From positions 496,001-560,000 of the forward strand of contig NZ_NJER01000001.1 in NCBI RefSeq assembly GCF_002753895.1: 64,000 bases of DNA. Reading direction: 5' to 3'. This DNA is from Halobacteriovorax sp. JY17 (GTDB lineage Bacteria; Bdellovibrionota; Bacteriovoracia; Bacteriovoracales; Bacteriovoracaceae). Shown here one piece after another: positions 1-8,363 of this stretch (positions within the stretch are counted from its first letter, which is position 1; the number at the start of each line of letters is the position of its first letter). The position numbers were made by a program, and so were the translations under genes. The notes beneath the pieces were generated by a model. It made no database searches. It was given only the letters and a program-made list of their open reading frames with translations, and was not told the origin of the DNA.

Positions 1-3000
1 GCTACAAAGGCAACTAATACTTATGTTGTTGGCGGTGGAAGTATTGTTTTTGAAGCTCTTCACGCTGGAGAGAATATGAATGGTGTAGATATCATTATTC
101 AGGACTCTGTCATTGCTGATAGTTTAGGAACATTTGTTTCTGTTGATAGTAATTCTGCTACAGATATTAATGTTAATGTCTTTATAAATTTAGGTGTAAC
201 AACTCTTGCCGATATTTCAGCCGCAATTCTAGCGGATCCTTATGCAGGACAATTAATCGCGACTCCAACAGTGGTCCTGGGAACTACTCTTGCTACTGCT
301 GGAACAATTACATTAGCAGGAGCTGTGAATGCTACAGATATTTTAGAATACAAAGTTACAGACTCTACTGGTGCTATTGCATATGGTTCAGTTCATTTAA
401 ATTTAACAGTAACAGATGACTCACCAGTTGTTTGCCCTTATTCTGACTTTGTTGACGCTCCTGAGTGTGGTCTTGCTGGATGTCTTGGAACTACAACTCC
501 AGTTTCTAATATTAAACCAAAGAGTATCGGTGTTCTCTATTATGATAAGGGATCAGCTGTTTGTTATAGAAGTACAGGTATTTCTTCAACTAATGATTGG
601 GAAATTATCACTGACTTCACAAGTATTATTGAAAAGAAAGTCGTCAATCAAAATGGTTATGTTGAAATAGATAATATTAGAATTGATGAGGGGGGAGCAG
701 ATACTGTTGAAGATGCAGATACTATCTCTATTAAAGACATCACAATTGCTGATGGTGGAATGGGACTAATTCCTAGAAAGTCCGCCAATATTCAAGTCTT
801 CTATGATGGAGCTTCTGTTGCCCTCGCTCCGGCCGTTCCTGGAGTAGGTGTTCCTATGACTGGAACTCTTCCTGACGGTGCCGCTAGTTCAGATGAACTG
901 CCAGTTAAAGTAAAAATCATTCCAAGTGATGGGGTTACTGGGACTGCTGTTGTAACAATTACTTTTACTGATGGTGTGAACGATGTGGATCTCGCCATTC
1001 CTGTTGAGATTACTGATGTCGCCGTTCAACATAAGGGATGGGCGAATATCGTGGCAATGGGTCCTAAGGTCGATAAGAGTGGAAATGTAAAAGATGCTAA
1101 TTATGTTTGTAATTATAGTGAAACAAAGTGCGATAGTGGAGAGTCTTGTTCTGGTGTAAGCGTTCCTACTGCCAATATTTCCGCCGACGAAGTAAACGCT
1201 ATCTACTACGAACAACCATCTGTTGCTAAGCCTAATGGGCAGTGCTACTACGCAAGTGCAACGGGAAATTCAAACTGGATTCCTTTCAATTCATATTGTA
1301 ACATGACGGCTAGCTACTACGATTCAGCTTGTTCAACTGCAACTTGCTTAGATAGTGCAGCACCTGCTGATGAACCAGAGAATCTTAACACATTCTTTAC
1401 AGACCTTCAGTACGATAGTGTTAATCAAATTGCACAGACGACTTGCTATAGATCTATTGGTAGAGCTCTTCCTTCTGGAGCAGCTCTAAGCCCAGCTCAA
1501 ATTGCAAACTCCTGGCAAGAGTATAAAGGGACAGGATCAGTTGAGCTCCGTTGGAATACAATGCTCTTAACAGGGACGGGAACAATTAGTGGTTTTAATA
1601 TTTTCAGAAGACTTTCTCTTGAAGAGTTTGATTACAAGAGACCAATTAATAAGAACCTAGTTACAGCTTTTACAAATCAGTATATTGATAATAGTTCTAA
1701 TTCTAAATTAGGACCTGTTCCAGATACTGTTTATTTTTATGAAGTTGTTCCTGTTGTTTCGACAGGTACGCCTGCGCAAAATGTTCAAATTAGATCTTCT
1801 GACTTTGATAAAATTGTTCTAAGAGTATTAGTACCTGGACAAAATAAAGTTCTTGTTCCAAGAGATATCGTAAATATCACTCAATGTGGTAAGTTGTTAG
1901 ACTCTTCGGGGTCTGGAAGTACCTACGAGTATGACTCAGGACTTCAAACCTTTACTTGTCCATACGAAGGTCCTGGAGATACTGGAGCAGTTTCTGGTTC
2001 AACTATTTATGACTTTGGCAGAGATCTTATTGTAGATAGATTTGAAGCAGGCTGTCCATACACTAAGAGTAATGAAGCGATTGAAGCTTGTCCTACAGGG
2101 TTAACAAATGTTGCAACTAGTGGAAGCTGTATTGGAACTGTTGATCCAACTGTAGCTGATGGCGGAGGGGCGATCACTTTTGGAACTCCTGCTAATCAAG
2201 TCTACTATAATAGAACCAGTGGAAAATGCTTTCAGCACGATGGGGCGACGTGGAATGAATTTAATACATTAAGTCCTGCGAGACTTGCAACTCTTGTAGA
2301 TAGATATGCAAATGCTGAGTTACCTCCTGTTGTTTTCTCTTCCCAGGATACAGCAAATAATTTCTGTGCAGAAGCTTCGACTAAAGCAATTCTTGGAGTT
2401 TGTAATGTTGGGGGAACATTCTCAATTGATGGAGCCACGGGAAGATGTTCAGATTCCACAGGGGGCGCATATGAGAATTATAATAATATAGTAGGACGAC
2501 TACCTTCTAGAAAAGAGCAGGTTGCTTATTCTGACTGGGACTTAACTCAAATATCTGACTCTGTTGCAAGCACAAGAGAGGGTGGACTTTCATTAAACTC
2601 TAATTCAAAGTGTAATACGAGTTCTGCTAACGGTCTGGAAACATTCTATACCGATAGTGTGACTCCTATTTCAAATACACTCTTTACTTTACCGGGGACT
2701 CTTTCAAGTCCAATTCGTTCTCTTATGACAGGTTCTGCAAAGACAGCTCTTTGTTCTTCTAAGTATGGAGTTCAAGATTCAGTTGGGAATGTAACAGAGT
2801 GGTCTAGTGATAGATTCTACTGTGATAGTTTTAATTGTGGAGGACTCTTCACTGGAGACATTGGTTATATTGGAAACGGAGACGATGACTTCTCTCCAGC
2901 TGATGGAAATACAACTAACTTCTCAAGGTATGTCTTCAATGGTGTTACTGGTCCTTGTATTGATACTGATGTTGATGGGACTTGTGATGGATTCTTATCA

Positions 3001-3387
3001 ACGTGGATCTTTGATCAAAAGTCTAACGGAGCTTCAAGGTTCTTTACTCCAATGGGGCTTCCTGCAGTGACGAATTATATATCAGATAATCCTGGTGAGT
3101 TTATTAATTTTTTCTTTGAGCAAATTGGTATATCGAGTGGTATTACTTCGACAAAACTACATGATGATACGATTGTAGTAAATCAAGAGCGCTTAGATGT
3201 GACTAATAATCCTACTAATACGGATGGCCTTGCTGGAGTTGTAACTGGTGGTAGTTTTCTATCTAGTAATGGTGCGGGAACGTATCATCTAGAAATGATT
3301 GCCAATGATGACCCAGCGTATAATACACGTGTTGATGTTGGCTTTAGATGTGTATTCCCTGTGTCGGCCACTAATTACGTTGAGTAG
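1..3387 (+). CDS. Giant adhesin-like surface protein, C-terminal part, with FN3-like and FGE-sulfatase-like domains (5' end outside window)
   Basis: The reading frame is open from base 1, so the gene starts upstream; an internal ATG at 76 is not the real start. The early part is beta-rich (cadherin/Ig-like wording such as VTDSTGAI, VTDDSP). Four Cys-rich modules follow the pattern C...YY...GxCY...W (about 433-610, 1108-1278, 1297-1515, 2089-2253). An FN3-like stretch lies near 1530-1830 (VELRWNT ... VYFYEVVPV). From about 2010 to the end the protein reads like the formylglycine-generating-enzyme / sulfatase-modifying-factor fold: DRFEAGC, LPSRKEQ, DSVGNVTEWSSD, GGSFLSS and the terminal DVGFRCV. 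In this family many members are non-enzymatic ligand-binding modules; catalysis is not implied here. Exported location is inferred from the Cys and repeat content. Confidence 0.85.
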   Translation, partial: ATKATNTYVVGGGSIVFEALHAGENMNGVDIIIQDSVIADSLGTFVSVDSNSATDINVNVFINLGVTTLADISAAILADPYAGQLIATPTVVLGTTLATAGTITLAGAVNATDILEYKVTDSTGAIAYGSVHLNLTVTDDSPVVCPYSDFVDAPECGLAGCLGTTTPVSNIKPKSIGVLYYDKGSAVCYRSTGISSTNDWEIITDFTSIIEKKVVNQNGYVEIDNIRIDEGGADTVEDADTISIKDITIADGGMGLIPRKSANIQVFYDGASVALAPAVPGVGVPMTGTLPDGAASSDELPVKVKIIPSDGVTGTAVVTITFTDGVNDVDLAIPVEITDVAVQHKGWANIVAMGPKVDKSGNVKDANYVCNYSETKCDSGESCSGVSVPTANISADEVNAIYYEQPSVAKPNGQCYYASATGNSNWIPFNSYCNMTASYYDSACSTATCLDSAAPADEPENLNTFFTDLQYDSVNQIAQTTCYRSIGRALPSGAALSPAQIANSWQEYKGTGSVELRWNTMLLTGTGTISGFNIFRRLSLEEFDYKRPINKNLVTAFTNQYIDNSSNSKLGPVPDTVYFYEVVPVVSTGTPAQNVQIRSSDFDKIVLRVLVPGQNKVLVPRDIVNITQCGKLLDSSGSGSTYEYDSGLQTFTCPYEGPGDTGAVSGSTIYDFGRDLIVDRFEAGCPYTKSNEAIEACPTGLTNVATSGSCIGTVDPTVADGGGAITFGTPANQVYYNRTSGKCFQHDGATWNEFNTLSPARLATLVDRYANAELPPVVFSSQDTANNFCAEASTKAILGVCNVGGTFSIDGATGRCSDSTGGAYENYNNIVGRLPSRKEQVAYSDWDLTQISDSVASTREGGLSLNSNSKCNTSSANGLETFYTDSVTPISNTLFTLPGTLSSPIRSLMTGSAKTALCSSKYGVQDSVGNVTEWSSDRFYCDSFNCGGLFTGDIGYIGNGDDDFSPADGNTTNFSRYVFNGVTGPCIDTDVDGTCDGFLSTWIFDQKSNGASRFFTPMGLPAVTNYISDNPGEFINFFFEQIGISSGITSTKLHDDTIVVNQERLDVTNNPTNTDGLAGVVTGGSFLSSNGAGTYHLEMIANDDPAYNTRVDVGFRCVFPVSATNYVE
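433..2253 (+). repeat. Four diverged Cys-rich protein modules inside the adhesin
   Basis: Copies begin at Cys codons 433, 1108, 1297 and 2089. The last three end at Trp codons 1276, 1513 and 2251; the first ends near 606 (NDWE). Shared signature: a CPY/CNY-like opening, a second and third Cys within about 20 residues, then xxYYxx or its variants, then a Cys-aromatic pair (VCYRS, QCYYAS, TCYRS, KCFQH), then a Trp followed by an acidic or polar tail. Spacing between landmarks varies, so this is protein-level repetition and not a DNA tandem repeat. Confidence 0.55.
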
Positions 3388-3489
3388 TTGACTAAATCCC
3401 TTCTTTGACGGACTTATTTCTTATCCATTTACCTAGTAATGAAATCTAAGATCGGGTAGAATTTCTCTGTAATATTTATGGAGGATGAC

Positions 3490-4362
3490 ATGGGAATCTT
3501 TTTTAATAAGAATAGAGAAAAAAGACCTACTGGAAAAGGTAAAGTCATAAGTTTTCTAAACCAAAAAGGTGGTGTGGGAAAAACGACAATGGCCTTTAAT
3601 ACTGCTCACGCTCTAGCGCAAAATGGATCAAGCGTTCTCTGCATTGATATGGACCCTCAGGCAAATTTAAGTTACTTATTTGAAATTGAAACAAAAGAGC
3701 AGGGGCTAACAAGTATTTTTCAATTACTTGTGAACTCTGTCCGTGAACTTGCTCCGTTGCATCGTCCATCTCTTTGGACGGACTGTGTTTGTAAGTCGGG
3801 AAAAATTGATATTCTTCCTGCCGGCCAAGACCTCTCTGGCTTTGAATTAACTGTTGCTGGAATTTCTAGCCCGAGACAGTTAATTCTTAAAAAGTTTATT
3901 GAGATGAATGCTCTTAAAACTGTCTATGATTATATCGTTATCGATGGACCTCCAACGCTAGGTCTGCTTGTTGTAAATATTCTCTGCGCCAGTGATGGAG
4001 CTCTCGTTCCGTTTAGGCCCGATGAATTTTCATATAAGGGCTTAAGTCACTTCTATGAAGTATTAGAAGATATCAATGATATGGAGATTTCAAATATCCC
4101 AGACGTTCTCGCCCATATTCCTAACTTAATGGATAGTAGAAGAAAGCAAGAAGGTGAGGACCTTGAAATGATTTCTAAATCTCTTGGTGAAGATGCAGTT
4201 GTTGTTGAGCCATTTTTAAATAAAGCACAGCTTGTAAAAAGTCAGTCTATGAAGAAATCTGTCTTTGATTTTAATTCCAAAGAATTTCTACCTCTTCAAA
4301 ATCAATTTAGTGAAATGGCACAAATTATTACAGACTGGAAAGCGGAGCAATTACATGAGTAA
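3490..4362 (+). CDS. Orphan ParA/MinD-family ATPase
   Basis: P-loop ATPase of the ParA family, which forms ATP-dependent dimers that position DNA or protein cargo. The deviant Walker A is visible as FLNQKGGVGKTT, followed by CIDMDPQAN (Walker A') and YIVIDGPPTLG (Walker B). The length (290 residues) is normal for a ParA. An ATG at 3478 is possible, but the Shine-Dalgarno GGAGG at 3480-3484 sits five bases before the ATG at 3490, so 3490 is preferred. No ParB gene or parS-like site was seen nearby. The next gene overlaps the last 8 bases, so the pair is translationally coupled. This argues for a dedicated cargo-positioning role and against chromosome segregation, which is inference. Confidence 0.9.
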   Translation: MGIFFNKNREKRPTGKGKVISFLNQKGGVGKTTMAFNTAHALAQNGSSVLCIDMDPQANLSYLFEIETKEQGLTSIFQLLVNSVRELAPLHRPSLWTDCVCKSGKIDILPAGQDLSGFELTVAGISSPRQLILKKFIEMNALKTVYDYIVIDGPPTLGLLVVNILCASDGALVPFRPDEFSYKGLSHFYEVLEDINDMEISNIPDVLAHIPNLMDSRRKQEGEDLEMISKSLGEDAVVVEPFLNKAQLVKSQSMKKSVFDFNSKEFLPLQNQFSEMAQIITDWKAEQLHE

Positions 4363-4615
4363 GACAAGTAATCCTCTTTATCATATTTCTAAAGATGGAA
4401 AAGACGTAGAAAGCGTTAACAATATTTTTGAATTACTGGTTAAGAAATTTGGCCTTGAGCCCATTATTTCATTCTTAGAAAGTATGTTTGAGTTTATGAG
4501 TGAGCAAGTTCAGTCGTACGCAGTATTCATCGCTCTTAAAGAGCTGATTGATGAGATCGTTGAGAAGTTATACAAGGTAATCGAAAAAGTTCAACCTTTA
4601 CTAGAGAAGCTATAA
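4355..4615 (+). CDS. Small helical protein coupled to the orphan ParA
   Basis: An 86-residue protein starting MSKTSNPLYH. Its ATG lies inside the end of the ParA gene (8-base overlap), a typical coupled arrangement. A longer in-frame start at 4265 would overlap ParA heavily and is rejected. The sequence is mostly amphipathic helix (IFELLVKKFG, IISFLESMFEFM, LIDEIVEKLYKVIEKV) with no signal peptide and no clear membrane segment. I do not recognise the family. By position it is a candidate adaptor or cargo for the ParA ATPase. It converges with the next gene on the minus strand with a 6-base overlap of the ends. Confidence 0.6.
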   Translation: MSKTSNPLYHISKDGKDVESVNNIFELLVKKFGLEPIISFLESMFEFMSEQVQSYAVFIALKELIDEIVEKLYKVIEKVQPLLEKL

Positions 4616-5182
4616 GAGATGCCACTTCGGAGAAATACAATAGGTAAGGACTATACTATTCCATTTCTTAGAAGTCGTAGCGTAGAATAACCTCTTTAGT
4701 ACTTTGATCTGTTCTTTACTTATCTTTGAGTAAGGAAAGAAATCTTGGTGTATTGTTTCTAATGAACTTAGGTTAAAGTCATTTGGAGTTGTGATTTTAT
4801 GCTTCTTATAATAATGCTTCATTAGCTCTAAATCATTTACTATACTTTTACAGGTCTTCAGCATAAAGCCAGCTCTAAGTGAGTTAGAGTTCGCGCTCAG
4901 TTCGACTTTGTGATTATTCTTATTTCCAAAACATGAACCATCTATATTTGAAACGCTTGTTTGGTCTTTTCTCACTTGTTCGTAAATATCGCAAGGACCT
5001 CCAAAAATACTGATATTTGGAATGATAAACTTTCTAGTATAGCTCTTTACTTGTTGGCCAAATACTTCTAGTAGAATATTTTCTACTAAAAACCGGTTGG
5101 CCAATTGTTGCTTTCTCTCGATCGCTTCTAGGCCCTTACTGTTTAACAATAGTAAGATAAGACTAGCTATTATAAGTTTCAT
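4610..5182 (-). CDS. Small secreted protein of unknown function, last gene of DUF1501 operon
   Basis: 190 residues with an N-terminal signal peptide (MKLIIASLILLLLNSKGLEA). No known domain recognised. The mature part contains four Cys (PCDIYEQ, GSCFGNK, LKTCKS, LTYCIS), compatible with two disulfides in the periplasm. The ATG at 5182 has an AGGAGA site 6 bases upstream and lies within the end of the preceding DUF1501-like gene (20-base overlap), so it is translated as part of that operon. It may be an accessory factor of the two upstream proteins, from position only. Confidence 0.65.
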   Translation of the reverse strand: MKLIIASLILLLLNSKGLEAIERKQQLANRFLVENILLEVFGQQVKSYTRKFIIPNISIFGGPCDIYEQVRKDQTSVSNIDGSCFGNKNNHKVELSANSNSLRAGFMLKTCKSIVNDLELMKHYYKKHKITTPNDFNLSSLETIHQDFFPYSKISKEQIKVLKRLFYATTSKKWNSIVLTYCISPKWHLL

Positions 5183-6911
5183 GATTTTCTCCTATATTTT
5201 TAGCGAGCTCAACTATAGGAATAGCTCTTCCTTTTTCAACTTTTATAAGACTTGGTGAGCGTTTAATAATAGGTGGTATTCTAAGTAAACTCGATAAAGT
5301 TGAAGAGACGTGGCTAATCCCAATTTTCGAATTTAAACTACTCACTGGAGCACTATTTCCTATAGTTCCCCAGTTCTTATCTCTTTGATGAGAGCCTACG
5401 AGAATATTACCAAGTACTATCGGCCCCTGAATTATTCCTGAATAAAATGTTGAAACATGGGCCTGTTCATTATGATCACTTCCTGAGAGAGAGTTCTTCG
5501 GAACTCTATCAAACTCTGAAGTGACATGAATAATAGTTTCTTCAAAGAGAGACTTATGGTTATCAAGTTTGGTTGCCTTTAATACATTGATTAGTTCGTC
5601 TAGGCAGCTTGAAAAGATGTAGAAAAACTTAGAGCAGGTAAGAAGATTGATTAGAGAGCCTGTAGAATGAGAGTCAAAAGACAATTGAGGTCTTTCAAGG
5701 CCTGGAGCAGAAGTAGAAGTTATAGTAGTTTTGTTAGTGATTTTGTCATAACTCTTTTTAAGACTTTCTTCTTTGTAAGACGTTTTTGCCGAGACATTTC
5801 TAAAGATTTCTCCAATTTCATTCTTATTAGCGAAGACAATTGATGAGCTTAGTCCATACTTTGAAATAAATTCTGCCAGTGCAAAGTTCTGCGCAAGTTT
5901 TCCTACGTTTGCTGAGTCTAATAATTGTCGTAAGTCTTCTGACAGAATATAGATGTTATTAACTTTATATGGACCCAAAGCATCTTCAATTTCAATGTCT
6001 CCGTCTAGAGTTAGAGGAAGTGAAGGGGTGGGGATCGCTTTGTCATCAACGCCCTTTATTTTATGTTTTAGGCCAGCTGCGATAATCTCTTGATACTTTA
6101 AAATGAGAGAATCATACTCCGCCAAAAATGCTTCGATACTTTCTTTGAAGAAGATTCTTGCCCTTTTTAAATCTGATTTAAGGTTTTTTGAAGTCTCTGA
6201 CTGATTTAAGATATTTATAGCATTATCAAGGAGCTCTTCCATTTCTTTACTATTTTCTTTGTCGCCAGTTTTTAAATAAAATGGAGACAGTATATAGTCT
6301 AGATGATTTTCAATATCTCCTTTAACTTTTATATTTGAAGAAGCTCTTGACTTAAAGGCTCTGTTCACTGGAGTGTCTCCAACTGTGATGGATGTTAAAG
6401 GCTTTTTTGAGAGATCGGCTAATAAACCATCAATGCTATAGCCTCCAATACCAGGGGCGATCATTTTTGAAGAGTTCATTGGGTGACCGGTAGTCCCTTC
6501 TAAGTGTACTCCGCGAATTGTGAGAGAGTTATCTAAGAGATTTGTCATTTTTCTCTTGCTATGAAGTTCCTCTGACCAAAGTAATGGGACATGAGTTTTC
6601 TTATATTCAAATTGATAGAGCTTCTGTTGATCTAAGGGAGATGTTGGATCAAATTGATTGAACGTCATAGGGTTTTGAATGAATTCACTTCCATAAGGAT
6701 TTAAGAAATGGTCATAACACCACCTTGTGGGACCACCGTAGAAATTAAATTGAATATAATTTCTAGTCTTTGAAACCTTTGGTACGCCAAGGGGTTGGAA
6801 TTTATCCTCTTTGATTAAAGCACTAAGTAGCCTGTAGACAGGATAGGTTATGGCCGAACTAATAAATATTCCCTTTAGCAAATTTCTTCTATTCATTTGA
6901 TATTGGCCCAT
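5163..6911 (-). CDS. DUF1501-like exported protein with Tat-type signal
   Basis: About 580 residues. The N-terminus reads MNRRNLLKGIF, a twin-arginine motif followed by a hydrophobic stretch, so export as a folded protein through Tat is likely. The start may be the ATG at 6911 or the one at 6896 (MNRRN); neither has a clear Shine-Dalgarno site. After the signal comes FNFYGGPTRWCYDHF, comparable to the GGxSxxDxxD opening of DUF1501 (sulfatase/alkaline-phosphatase-like) proteins. Near the C-terminus are HVTSEFDRVP and GSDHNEQAH, matching the EFGRTP ... GxDH region of that family. It overlaps the CxxCH gene upstream by about 20 bases. In other bacteria DUF1501 genes commonly pair with DUF1549/DUF1800-type partners. 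Substrate unknown. Confidence 0.75.
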   Translation of the reverse strand: MGQYQMNRRNLLKGIFISSAITYPVYRLLSALIKEDKFQPLGVPKVSKTRNYIQFNFYGGPTRWCYDHFLNPYGSEFIQNPMTFNQFDPTSPLDQQKLYQFEYKKTHVPLLWSEELHSKRKMTNLLDNSLTIRGVHLEGTTGHPMNSSKMIAPGIGGYSIDGLLADLSKKPLTSITVGDTPVNRAFKSRASSNIKVKGDIENHLDYILSPFYLKTGDKENSKEMEELLDNAINILNQSETSKNLKSDLKRARIFFKESIEAFLAEYDSLILKYQEIIAAGLKHKIKGVDDKAIPTPSLPLTLDGDIEIEDALGPYKVNNIYILSEDLRQLLDSANVGKLAQNFALAEFISKYGLSSSIVFANKNEIGEIFRNVSAKTSYKEESLKKSYDKITNKTTITSTSAPGLERPQLSFDSHSTGSLINLLTCSKFFYIFSSCLDELINVLKATKLDNHKSLFEETIIHVTSEFDRVPKNSLSGSDHNEQAHVSTFYSGIIQGPIVLGNILVGSHQRDKNWGTIGNSAPVSSLNSKIGISHVSSTLSSLLRIPPIIKRSPSLIKVEKGRAIPIVELAKNIGENHETYNS

Positions 6912-8292
6912 TTGATGAAATATAATACTTAGATTTTATAATTTCCTCAATCGTCTTCAAGGTACTCTGATTTGTTTTCAAATCCTTTGTGAGCTTGATG
7001 AGGAAATCTCTTAGGTCTGATTCTTTATTCATAGAAGTAAAATTATTTAAGTCTATTCTTATACCTGTTAAGAAATAGAAGTATCTACTAATAGTACAAA
7101 GGTAGGGATCATCTAGTTTCTTAATTACTTCTCCTAGACGGTTTGAGTCACTGATCTCTTTATTGACTAATTTTCCTAAGTAGTCTCTAAAGTAGAGTCT
7201 CGAAGAATGCTTCTTCTGATAGAAGTCTGGATCTTTATCAGTGTACTGGTAATTTGAATTACTACTTTTTTTATATTGATAAATACCTCTAAAAACGTAG
7301 GCATTAGTATGAACTTCTCCAGCATTGAAAATTTCAAGATTACTTGTTAGGCTTGCGAATTGATCCATCGTCTCGTGACAGGCCATGCAACTTTTTTGAT
7401 TCCTAAAGCTTATCTTTGATTCTTTCTGAGGGTGAATATCTCTCTCTTCAATTACAGGAAGATCTCGGCAGAGAAAGTCTGAGAAGAAGTTACTCGCAAA
7501 TCGGCGATGGATTTTGTAGCCACCGTCAGTTTTTTCATTATCATGGCCAAGATTTAAAATGAGGTAGGGAACGCTACCAAAAGCTCCAGGGAATAAATTC
7601 TTAGTTAGAGAACTTTGGTCTAGTTTTTTTCCTTCTTTTAGCCTTTTAAAGTACGAATGTTCTTTAATTCTTTGAAATCCAATGAGCTCTCCGAATTCAA
7701 CAAGGGTAGGGTTCCAGAAGTATTCGTCGCCGTAGTCGTCGGGATTATCTTTTACTCCTCCTACGAGCCACTTTCTTAAGCCTGTTCCATCTATTTTAGA
7801 GCGCCTACCCTGGATATCTTTGTCATTACTATAAATATTCTCTTCGCTTCCTTTTCTCTTTGCCCAGATGGTGTCAGTACTTGTAAAGACTGAACTATAG
7901 GGAATATCTTTGCTTAGAAGTGCTACTGTATAGTAATAGGCCATCTGGTCAGCATCAGTGACATTTGTGACTCCGTGGTCTTGAGTTTCTCGGTTCAGAT
8001 TATATAATTTAAACCAGGAGTTATGTAGAGATTGAATATTTTTTAGGATAGCGATTGTTTTTGGGTTTTGTTCTTTTAGTTGAAGATTCTTGTTTAAGGA
8101 AGCCTTTTCCAATAAGTTAATACAGGCCTTCTGCGAAGAGACTTCACCACTTCTTATCTTAAGTAGCACCTTTGAGTCACTAGAAACTCTCTGGTTAGTA
8201 AATTGTTGATGACATTTAATATAAGTACTAATGTTCAAGTCTGCTGCGTAGACCGAACTAATAGATAGAAATGATAGAAGCACTTTAAACAA
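6889..8292 (-). CDS. Secreted protein with c-type haem motif (CMACH), DUF1588/DUF1592-like partner of DUF1501
   Basis: 467 residues beginning MFKVLLSFLSISSVYA, a signal peptide. The start codon is TTG at 8292 with GAGGAA a few bases upstream. The single CMACH motif (CxxCH) in KSCMACHETMDQF resembles the CxxCHxxxDPxG segment of the DUF1588/DUF1592/DUF1549 group, which accompanies DUF1501-type proteins. Covalent haem attachment is possible but not proven, since only one motif is present. First gene of a three-gene minus-strand operon with overlapping ends. What the pair does is not known; an exported redox or hydrolytic complex is the cautious reading. Confidence 0.65.
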   Translation of the reverse strand: MFKVLLSFLSISSVYAADLNISTYIKCHQQFTNQRVSSDSKVLLKIRSGEVSSQKACINLLEKASLNKNLQLKEQNPKTIAILKNIQSLHNSWFKLYNLNRETQDHGVTNVTDADQMAYYYTVALLSKDIPYSSVFTSTDTIWAKRKGSEENIYSNDKDIQGRRSKIDGTGLRKWLVGGVKDNPDDYGDEYFWNPTLVEFGELIGFQRIKEHSYFKRLKEGKKLDQSSLTKNLFPGAFGSVPYLILNLGHDNEKTDGGYKIHRRFASNFFSDFLCRDLPVIEERDIHPQKESKISFRNQKSCMACHETMDQFASLTSNLEIFNAGEVHTNAYVFRGIYQYKKSSNSNYQYTDKDPDFYQKKHSSRLYFRDYLGKLVNKEISDSNRLGEVIKKLDDPYLCTISRYFYFLTGIRIDLNNFTSMNKESDLRDFLIKLTKDLKTNQSTLKTIEEIIKSKYYISSNGPISNE

Positions 8293-8363
8293 TTTATTTC
8301 CTCAGTTAAGATGGAATTATTGTCTCAAATATGTGGAGGCAATGCAAGAATTGGGAAGACGAA

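Noticed and set aside
889-1215. 108-codon minus-strand frame inside the adhesin
   Set aside because: No ribosome site or motif. The plus-strand frame is continuous through it and carries repeated Cys modules.
4265-4354. Longer start of the small protein downstream of ParA
   Set aside because: It would overlap ParA by nearly 100 bases. The ATG at 4355 gives the usual short coupled overlap.
3490-4615. Toxin-antitoxin interpretation of the ParA/small-protein pair
   Set aside because: The first gene is a clear ParA ATPase, and the small helical protein has none of the features of known toxins or antitoxins.
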